From an uncultured Verrucomicrobia subdivision 3 bacterium (GTDB lineage: Bacteria; Verrucomicrobiota; Verrucomicrobiia; Limisphaerales; UBA11358), in contig CAIJNQ010000272.1 of assembly GCA_903822015.1 (NCBI GenBank), positions 1 through 34,145 on the forward strand: a stretch of 34,145 nucleotides of DNA, written 5' to 3'. Under the pieces are notes generated by a model. It did not search any database and was not told the DNA's origin. It saw only the letters and a program-made list of their open reading frames with translations. Shown here one piece after another: positions 17,430 to 24,274 of the stretch. Positions within the stretch are counted from its first letter, which is position 1. Every line of letters begins with the position of its first letter. The position numbers were made by a program, and so were the translations under genes.

Positions 17430-18713
17430 TCAGGCGAGCGATTTGACCAGTTCCTCAATTTTGGCGATGCCCTCGGCGGCTTCCGACGGCTGCAAGTTCA
17501 GGGCCGGCAGCAGCCGGATGACCCGGGTGCCGGCCGGAATGACCAGCACGCCGGCCGCCTGCAGGCGGTTGACGAATTGGAGGGCGGCCGGCTGTTCGCG
17601 GGCGGCGAACGCCGGGATATTTTCAGCCAATTCCAAACCGAGCATGAAGCCCAGCCCGCGGGCGTTTTTGACGACACCGGGGTAGGTTTCCACCAGCCGG
17701 GCCAGTTCATTTTTGATCCCGCCGCCCAGCGTCCGCGCGTTTTCATCCAGCTTTTCCGCCTCAATGACGGAGAGAATTTTCAAGGCGACCGCGCAGGCCA
17801 GGGGCGTGCCGCCGAAGGTAGTGCCGTGCGTCCCCGGCCCGAGCAGGTCGGAATACGGCGCCCGCAACCAGAACGCGCCGACGGGGAAACCCCCGCCGAG
17901 CGATTTGGCCATGGAAAGACCGTCGGGCAGAAAATTTTCGCCGCCGGGAACGCCCTCAAGAATCCGTTGAAAGCTCTGGAATTTTCCCGTGCGATAATGG
18001 CCGCACTGCACGCCGTCCATGAGGAGCAGCAGTTTTTTCTCGTCGCACAACGCGCGGAGGCCGAGCAAATATTCCGGGGTGGCGGGCGTGACGCCGCCTT
18101 CGCCCTGCACGCCCTCGATGAGTATGGCAACCGTCGCCGGCGAAATGGCCGCGCGGGCGGCAGCCAAGTCATTATACGGGACGTGCCGGAAGCCGGGCAT
18201 CATCGGTTCGAAACCTTTTTTAACCTTATCCTGGCCGGTGGCGGCGATGCCGGCGAGCGTGCGGCCATGAAAGGAATGGTGCGCGGTTAAAATCTCGAAC
18301 CGGCCCTCCGCGTGGCCGAATTTCCGCGCGAGTTTGAACAGGCCCTCGTTCGCCTCGGCGCCGCTGTTGCAGAAAAAGACTTTGCCGGGGCCGATGCGCT
18401 GGACGAGTTCAGCAGCGAGCCGGCCCTGCGGTTCGGTGAAATACAGGTTCGAGACATGGATGAGCTTCCGGGACTGCTCGACCAGCGCCCCGGTGATGGC
18501 GGGATGGGCATGGCCGAGCGAGCAGACGGCAATGCCACCGCCCAGGTCGAGATAACGTTTGCCGGTGACATCGAACAGATAGCTGCCCGCGCCGTGGCTC
18601 AAGACGAGGTCAAAGCGGCCGTAACTGGGCACGACGTTTTTCGCGAACAGCTCGCGGACGGATTCGTAATCGTTGCGGACAATCGCCGGCGGCGCAGGAA
18701 CAATTTCTTTCAT
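17430..18713 (-). CDS. argD: Acetylornithine/succinyldiaminopimelate-type aminotransferase (class III PLP)
   Basis: DVTGKRYLDLGGGIAVCSLGHAHPAI, FFCNSGAEANEGLFKLARKFG, HSFHGRTLAGIAATGQ and GTHGTTFGGTPLACAVAL; located beside argB and near argF. Confidence 0.9.
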   Translation of the reverse strand: MKEIVPAPPAIVRNDYESVRELFAKNVVPSYGRFDLVLSHGAGSYLFDVTGKRYLDLGGGIAVCSLGHAHPAITGALVEQSRKLIHVSNLYFTEPQGRLAAELVQRIGPGKVFFCNSGAEANEGLFKLARKFGHAEGRFEILTAHHSFHGRTLAGIAATGQDKVKKGFEPMMPGFRHVPYNDLAAARAAISPATVAILIEGVQGEGGVTPATPEYLLGLRALCDEKKLLLLMDGVQCGHYRTGKFQSFQRILEGVPGGENFLPDGLSMAKSLGGGFPVGAFWLRAPYSDLLGPGTHGTTFGGTPLACAVALKILSVIEAEKLDENARTLGGGIKNELARLVETYPGVVKNARGLGFMLGLELAENIPAFAAREQPAALQFVNRLQAAGVLVIPAGTRVIRLLPALNLQPSEAAEGIAKIEELVKSLA

Positions 18714-18749
18714 CAGAGCGGATTAAATCGCAACGGCGTCAAGACACAA

Positions 18750-19631
18750 TCACAAAACGACTTCGGTGCCCACGCCCCGGTCGGTGAAGATTTCGAGCAT
18801 CACGGCATGCGGCATGCGGCCGTCCACGAACGAGACTTTTTCGACGCCGGATTGGATGGCGGCGACGGCGCTATCCACTTTGGGAATCATGCCCCGGTCC
18901 ACAATGCCGGCGGCCTTGAGGGCGGGCACCTCGCCGGTCTGCAGATGCGCGATGACGGTGGCGGCGTCTTTGGAATCGCGCAGCAGGCCGGGCACGTCGG
19001 ACATGAAGACGAGCCGCTTGGCCTTGAGCGCGATGGCGCACATCGCGGCGGCGACGTCGGCATTGCAGTTGTAGATTTTCCCATCCTCGCCGCGCGCCGT
19101 CGGGCTGATGACCGGCGTGAAACCGCACCAGATAGATTCCTTCAGCGGCTGGACGTTGACTTCGATGACTTCGCCGACGTAGCCGATGTCGATTTTCCGG
19201 CCGGGATGCTCCCGGTCGTCGAGGTAAAGCTTCCGGCATTTGAAGATATCCGGCCCGGCGAAACCGACGGCCTGGCCGCCGAGGGAGTTGATGGTCCGGA
19301 CGACCTCGGGATTGATCTCGCGGGACAAAACGTCGTCCACGATTTGCGCCGTGGCGGCGTCGGTGACGCGCTGGCCCTGGATGAAGCTGGCTTTCAACCC
19401 GGCTTTTTCCATCGCGCGGGTGATGGCCTTGCCGCCGCCGTGGACGATCACGGGGTTGATTTCGACCGCCTCAAGAAACACGATGTCGCGCGCGACGCCC
19501 TGGCGGACGCCATCGTCCGGTGAATCCATGAAACTGCCGCCGTATTTCACGACGAAGGTTTCCCCGCTGAATTTCTGGATGTAGGGCAACGCTTCCAGGA
19601 GCGTCGCGGCTTTGGCAATGAGGTCTTGCAT
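18750..19631 (-). CDS. argB: Acetylglutamate kinase
   Basis: FVVKYGGSFMDSPD, NPVIVHGGGKAITRAMEKAGL, GYVGEVIEVN and NCNADVAAAMCAIALKAKRLVFMSDVPGLL. Confidence 0.96.
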   Translation of the reverse strand: MQDLIAKAATLLEALPYIQKFSGETFVVKYGGSFMDSPDDGVRQGVARDIVFLEAVEINPVIVHGGGKAITRAMEKAGLKASFIQGQRVTDAATAQIVDDVLSREINPEVVRTINSLGGQAVGFAGPDIFKCRKLYLDDREHPGRKIDIGYVGEVIEVNVQPLKESIWCGFTPVISPTARGEDGKIYNCNADVAAAMCAIALKAKRLVFMSDVPGLLRDSKDAATVIAHLQTGEVPALKAAGIVDRGMIPKVDSAVAAIQSGVEKVSFVDGRMPHAVMLEIFTDRGVGTEVVL

Positions 19632-19700
19632 TGTTCGCCGGCAGATTTAGCCACAGACGGAACGCGGATGAAACATTGTTTTTTCAAAAACAAAGAAAGA

Positions 19701-19728
19701 TTGTCACGCCACCCGGATTGGCGATAAT
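19701..19728 (+). promoter_or_regulatory. Predicted promoter for the ThuA-DUF1080 gene
   Basis: TTGTCA (19701-19706) - 16 nt - GATAAT (19723-19728); ATG at 19748. Confidence 0.5.
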
Positions 19729-19747
19729 GCGTCGCATTTCGCAACCC

Positions 19748-21385
19748 ATGAAACCCTCCAGATACCACCGGCTGGTCTCCGCACTGATCCTCCTGCTCCT
19801 CGCCGCCGTCACCGCCCCGGCGGCGCCGAAGAAGATTTTATTCTTCACCAAATCCAGCGGCTACGAGCATTCGGTCATTTCCTGGAAAAACGGCCAGCCC
19901 AGTTTTGCCGAAAAAATATTACTGGAGCTGGGCCGGCAGAACGGCTGGGAATTCATTTTTTCGAAGGACGGGTCGAAATTCAGCCCGGAATATCTGGCGC
20001 AGTTTGACGCGGTGTTTTTTTACACCACGGGCGATTTATGCAGCGAGGGCACCGACCGGCAACCGCCGATGACCCCCGCCGGCAAGGAGGCGCTGTTTGA
20101 TTATGTGCGGGGGGGCAAAGGTTTTATCGGCACGCACGCCGCCGCCGACACGTTTCACACCGCCAATGAATCGCAGAAAGGGCCGGATCGCTACCTGAAC
20201 CACGGCACGAACGCCGATCCCTACGTCTGTTTCATCGGTGGCGAATTCATCATCCACGGCGCGCAGCAGGTCGCGACGAACCGGGTGATTGATCCGAGTT
20301 TTCCCGGCTTTGAAAAAGCGGGCGACTGCTTCGCGTTCCCGGAGGAATGGTATTCGCTCAAGGATTTTGCGCCGGACGACCATGTGCTGACCGTGATTGA
20401 TGCGCCGCACATGAACGGGCCGATGTATGAGCGGCCGCCGTATCCGAGCACCTGGGCGCGCAAGGAGGGCAACGGCCGCGTCTGGTACACGGCGCTGGGC
20501 CATCGCGAGGATGTCTGGACGAACCCGACGTTCCAGCAGATGCTCGCCGGCGGCATCAAGTGGGCGCTCGGGGAAGCGCCGGCGGACGTGAGGCCCAACC
20601 TCCTTACCGCCGCGCCCGGCGCGTACACGAATCCGCGCTACCCCGGACCCCCGCCGGCCGGGAAGGCCGCCGCGCCGAACACCTTGTCCGCACAGGAAAA
20701 AGCCGAGGGCTGGAAATTGCTGTGGGACGGCAAGACCGCCGCCGGCTGGCGCAGCCCGCAGACCGACACCTTTCCGCAGGAAAGCTGGAGCCTGGCCGAC
20801 GGGCTGCTGACGGTGGACCCCGGCTGGACCAACGGACTGGCCGAGGCGCAATCCGGCGGCGACATCATAACCCGCCAGCGCTACGCGAACTTTGAACTCG
20901 TCGCGGATTTCAAATGCTCACCCGGTTGCAACAGCGGCATCAAAATTTTCGTGCAGCCGAACCTGTCGCCGATTGACAAAGTCACGGGCAAGCCCACCGG
21001 CAAAGGCTCGGCCATCGGCATGGAATTCCAGATACTCGACGACGCGCGCCATCCGGACGCCAAGCTGGGCCGCGACGGCGACCGCACGCTCGGCTCGCTC
21101 TATGATTTGATGCCGGCGCCGAAAGACAAGAAGGTCCGGCCCATCGGCGAATGGAATCACGCACGGCTTTTGTCGCAGGGCAAACATGTCGAGTTCTGGC
21201 TGAACGGCGAAAAGACGGTGGAATGTGAACGCGGCTCGGCGGCGTTCCGCGAAGCCGTGGCGTTAAGCAAATTCAAGAACATCCCCGATTTCGGCGAATG
21301 GGCCGACGGCCATATTTTGCTGCAGGAGCACGGCAGCGAAGTTTCCTTCCAGAATGTGAAGCTCCGCGAATTGCCGGGGCCATAA
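19748..21385 (+). CDS. Secreted ThuA-like domain + DUF1080 (3-keto-disaccharide hydrolase-like) fusion protein
   Basis: Signal peptide MKPSRYHRLVSALILLLLAAVTAPAA; ThuA-like KILFFTKSSGYEHSVI..GGKGFIGTHAAADTFH..; C-terminal DUF1080-like GWKLLWDGKTAAGWRSP..FELVADFKCSPGCNSGIKIF..GSLYDLMPAPKDKKVRPIGEWNHARLLSQGKHVEFWLNGEKTVE. Confidence 0.9.
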   Translation: MKPSRYHRLVSALILLLLAAVTAPAAPKKILFFTKSSGYEHSVISWKNGQPSFAEKILLELGRQNGWEFIFSKDGSKFSPEYLAQFDAVFFYTTGDLCSEGTDRQPPMTPAGKEALFDYVRGGKGFIGTHAAADTFHTANESQKGPDRYLNHGTNADPYVCFIGGEFIIHGAQQVATNRVIDPSFPGFEKAGDCFAFPEEWYSLKDFAPDDHVLTVIDAPHMNGPMYERPPYPSTWARKEGNGRVWYTALGHREDVWTNPTFQQMLAGGIKWALGEAPADVRPNLLTAAPGAYTNPRYPGPPPAGKAAAPNTLSAQEKAEGWKLLWDGKTAAGWRSPQTDTFPQESWSLADGLLTVDPGWTNGLAEAQSGGDIITRQRYANFELVADFKCSPGCNSGIKIFVQPNLSPIDKVTGKPTGKGSAIGMEFQILDDARHPDAKLGRDGDRTLGSLYDLMPAPKDKKVRPIGEWNHARLLSQGKHVEFWLNGEKTVECERGSAAFREAVALSKFKNIPDFGEWADGHILLQEHGSEVSFQNVKLRELPGP

Positions 21386-21403
21386 TTCAAATCCCGACGA
21401 ACC

Positions 21404-22816
21404 ATGATCATACAATCAAGACGAAGTTTCCTGAAGGCGACATTGCGCGGCGGCATCGGTCTGGCCGTCCTGCCGCAAATCATCCCGGCCCGCCTGCTGG
21501 GAGCGGAGGCGCCGAGCAAAAAAATCAACGTCGCGCAAATCGGCTGCGGCCGCATGGGGCGCAGCGACATGGGCAATGTGATGACCGAACCGCTCGGGCG
21601 CATCGTGGCCGTGTGCGACCTGGACGCCAGGCGCCTCGGCGCCGGCAAGAAAATGGCGGAAGATTATTATGCGAACCAGGGCGAAACCGGGGTGAGCGTC
21701 AAAACGTTTCATGACTATCGCGACGTGCTGGCCGCACCGGACATCGACGCAGTGGTGGTCACGGTGCCGGATCATTCCCACGCGCGGCTGGCGATTGCGG
21801 CGGCAATTGCGGGCAAGCATGTCTATGTCCAGAAGCCGGTGACGTATGCGATCGCGGAAGCCATCGGGTTGCGCCGCGCGGTCGAAACAAAACGAATCAT
21901 CCTGCAGACCGGATCACAACAGCGATCCGAACGGCCGTGGGGCAGTTTCCGGAAGGCGAGCGAGTTTGTCCGCAATGGACGGATCGGGCAGTTGAAGACG
22001 ATCAAGATCGGTGTCGGCCTTGACAAACCGAGCGGCCACGCGCCGGCAGCGATGGCGGTGCCGGCCAATCTGGATTACGAAAGTTGGCTGGGCGCGGCGC
22101 CGGAACAACCGTACATGGAACGGCGGGTGCATCCGCAAACGAGCCTGGAGGGCCGGCCCGGCTGGATCACGACGGAGGATTTCGGCCTGGGCATGATCAC
22201 CAACTGGGGGGCGCACCATGTGGACATCGCGCAATGGGCCATGGGCCAGGAACTGGGCGGGCCGACCACGATTGAGGCGCAGGCAGAATTTATGCACGAT
22301 GACGCATGGACGGTCCACGGCGCCTATCATGTGGAAATGCTTTATCCGAAAAACGTGCAGATGATACTCGACAACCAGTTTGAGACCGGCATCCGGTTTG
22401 AAGGCGACGAGGGCTGGATTTTCTGCACCCGCGGCGAAGAGAAAGCCACCGCCAGCGATCCCAACGCGCCGGTCAGCCGCGAGGCGCTGCTGCCTTTGCG
22501 GGCGAGCGACCCGAGACTTTTATCGCCGCTTGACGGCAGCGCGGTGCGCTGGATGCCGAGCAAAACGCAACACGGCAACTGGCTGGAAAGCATTGCGGCC
22601 AACCGCCAGCCGATTGCGCCGATTCAGCAGTCCGCCCGCAGTCTGGAAACCTGCGCGGCAGCCTGGATCGGCATGAAACTCAAGCGGAAGCTCACCTGGG
22701 ATGCGGCCAGCGAAACCTTCGTGGGCGACGACAAAGCCAACGCTCTCCGCGAACGGAAGACCCGCAAGCCGGAATACGATTTTGAACGGCTGCTGCAACG
22801 CGCGGGGATCGTCTGA
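21404..22816 (+). CDS. Tat-exported Gfo/Idh/MocA family oxidoreductase
   Basis: Twin-arginine leader MIIQSRRSFLKATLRGGIGLAVLPQIIPARLLGA; NAD-binding INVAQIGCGRMGRSDMGNV; ..VTVPDHSHARLAIAAAIAGKHVYVQKPVTYAIAEA.. Confidence 0.92.
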   Translation: MIIQSRRSFLKATLRGGIGLAVLPQIIPARLLGAEAPSKKINVAQIGCGRMGRSDMGNVMTEPLGRIVAVCDLDARRLGAGKKMAEDYYANQGETGVSVKTFHDYRDVLAAPDIDAVVVTVPDHSHARLAIAAAIAGKHVYVQKPVTYAIAEAIGLRRAVETKRIILQTGSQQRSERPWGSFRKASEFVRNGRIGQLKTIKIGVGLDKPSGHAPAAMAVPANLDYESWLGAAPEQPYMERRVHPQTSLEGRPGWITTEDFGLGMITNWGAHHVDIAQWAMGQELGGPTTIEAQAEFMHDDAWTVHGAYHVEMLYPKNVQMILDNQFETGIRFEGDEGWIFCTRGEEKATASDPNAPVSREALLPLRASDPRLLSPLDGSAVRWMPSKTQHGNWLESIAANRQPIAPIQQSARSLETCAAAWIGMKLKRKLTWDAASETFVGDDKANALRERKTRKPEYDFERLLQRAGIV

Positions 22817-22826
22817 CACATTTGCC

Positions 22827-22854
22827 TTTACGCAGGCGCGGCATTCACTAGATT
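22827..22854 (+). promoter_or_regulatory. Predicted promoter for the 22861 gene (leaderless-type)
   Basis: TTTACG (22827-22832) - 16 nt - TAGATT (22849-22854) - GCGGGC - ATG (22861). Confidence 0.5.
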
Positions 22855-22860
22855 GCGGGC

Positions 22861-23265
22861 ATGTCCGAAATCGCAAAATTCGTCAATAACGGCTCCGCCA
22901 GCATCACGCCGGCCATGGCGCAGAAAATCCTGCACCAACTGCCGCAGTGGAAACTGGAGTTCACCCAGATCAACGCGCCGAAATTTCCGCATCTGGTGGA
23001 CCAATTGGAGTTTCTGGCCGACGCGGTGGAGGACGCAGTGGAGGGTGCCTACCGGGAATTGCCTTATACCGCGATCGCCCAGGCCGTGTTTGCGCTGATC
23101 TATGCGCACAAGAAAATGGGAATCATTCCGGAAAGCATTCTGGAACTGGGCCGGGCGGACGACTCGAGCGTGGTGCGCGCCGTGTTGATCCAGAATGAAA
23201 AGGCCTTCGCCGTTTATGCTGGCACCCAAGGGATTAGCTGGGAAAAAATCACCAGCCAGCCCTGA
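22861..23265 (+). CDS. Small protein resembling YkvA/DUF1232 family
   Basis: 134 aa; FLADAVEDAVEGAYRELPYTAIAQAVFALIYAHKKMGIIPESILELGRADDSSVVRAVL is similar in layout to DUF1232 (..IPxxxxxxxAxxYxxxPxDxIPDxIPxxGxxDDxxV..). Confidence 0.6.
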   Translation: MSEIAKFVNNGSASITPAMAQKILHQLPQWKLEFTQINAPKFPHLVDQLEFLADAVEDAVEGAYRELPYTAIAQAVFALIYAHKKMGIIPESILELGRADDSSVVRAVLIQNEKAFAVYAGTQGISWEKITSQP

Positions 23266-23285
23266 AATCCGGATGATTTTACGAG

Positions 23286-23313
23286 TTGACAATGGACAGT
23301 TCGCCGCTATACT
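23286..23313 (+). promoter_or_regulatory. Strong predicted housekeeping sigma-type promoter upstream of the FecR gene
   Basis: TTGACA (23286-23291) - 16 nt - TATACT (23308-23313); ATG at 23359. Confidence 0.7.
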
Positions 23314-23358
23314 GCCTTTAGATAGAAAAAGTTCCGAAACAAATTCGAAACGAATCAT

Positions 23359-24204
23359 ATGAAAAATATTCAGAAACTGTTTTCCGCAGCCGTTTGCGGC
23401 TTGGTTTTGTCTTTTACCATTGCGGCCAGCGCGCAAGAAGTCAAACAGGGCATTGCGACCGTGGTCCGCGTCAAAGGCGGAGCGAGTTATACTGTTGGAG
23501 GCAATGACGGATGGCATCCCCTGGTGGCGGGTAAGATTCTGCACCCGGGTTCCACCATCAAGACCGAACCCGATGCCATGGTGGATGTGGTTTTGGGCAA
23601 GGCCATTGAAATGCCCCAGGCTCATGCCGTGCCGGACAAAGTTTCGCTGGCTCCGGACTCGGCGGTGCGCGGCATGGTCGGCTACAAGCCTTCCGTGGAA
23701 CAAAACGTCATCCGTCTTTCCGGTGAAACCACCATAAAAGTTGACATCCTGACGGTTGCGGATACCGGGGCGGACACCATCAGCGACACAGAACTTGACC
23801 TGCAGAAAGGGCGCATTTTTTACAGTGTAAAAAAACTATCCGCCGAATCGAAATACCTCGTCAAAATTCCCAACGGCATTGCCGGTGTACGCGGTTCGCA
23901 GGGTTTCATCAGTGCGGACGGCAAATGCGGCGCACTGGTTCATCCGCTGTGGCTTTCCTTTGTCGGGGCCGATGGCAAGCCGGTCACGGTGACGGTGGGC
24001 GAAGGACAGCAATTTGACCCGACTTCCGGTGGCATTTCCCCGATGCCGCCAGCCATTTTTAACTTGTTGAGCGAGATTTCGCATGCCGCGAGAACTTGTT
24101 ACCGTGAAATCTGCTCCTATTCATACAACCGTAACCAGTGGTGCCATATTTCGCCGACCACCGGTGGTGATGATGGAAAAAAAGGGAATCAAGGGCCAAC
24201 TTAA
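23359..24204 (+). CDS. Secreted FecR-domain protein
   Basis: Signal peptide MKNIQKLFSAAVCGLVLSFTIAASAQ; FecR-like GIATVVRVKGGASYTVGGNDGWHPLVAGKILHPGSTIKTEPDAMVDVVL..LDLQKGRIFYSVKKLSAESKYLVKIPNGIAGVRGS. Confidence 0.85.
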   Translation: MKNIQKLFSAAVCGLVLSFTIAASAQEVKQGIATVVRVKGGASYTVGGNDGWHPLVAGKILHPGSTIKTEPDAMVDVVLGKAIEMPQAHAVPDKVSLAPDSAVRGMVGYKPSVEQNVIRLSGETTIKVDILTVADTGADTISDTELDLQKGRIFYSVKKLSAESKYLVKIPNGIAGVRGSQGFISADGKCGALVHPLWLSFVGADGKPVTVTVGEGQQFDPTSGGISPMPPAIFNLLSEISHAARTCYREICSYSYNRNQWCHISPTTGGDDGKKGNQGPT

Positions 24205-24228
24205 GAATATAAAGCATTTTTCTTATAG

Positions 24229-24260
24229 CCAGAGCAGCCTTGAGTTGCTCTGGTTTTTTG
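24229..24260 (+). terminator. Rho-independent terminator-like hairpin between the FecR gene and the CHASE2 cyclase
   Basis: CCAGAGCA (24229-24236), 9-nt loop, TGCTCTGG (24246-24253), then TTTTTTG. Confidence 0.8.
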
Positions 24261-24274
24261 TTTAATGGGGAGAA

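Noticed and set aside
18312-19523. 403-aa plus-strand ORF over argD/argB
   Set aside because: Antisense of two confidently identified enzymes; Asp/Gly/Ala/Phe-rich frame without motifs.
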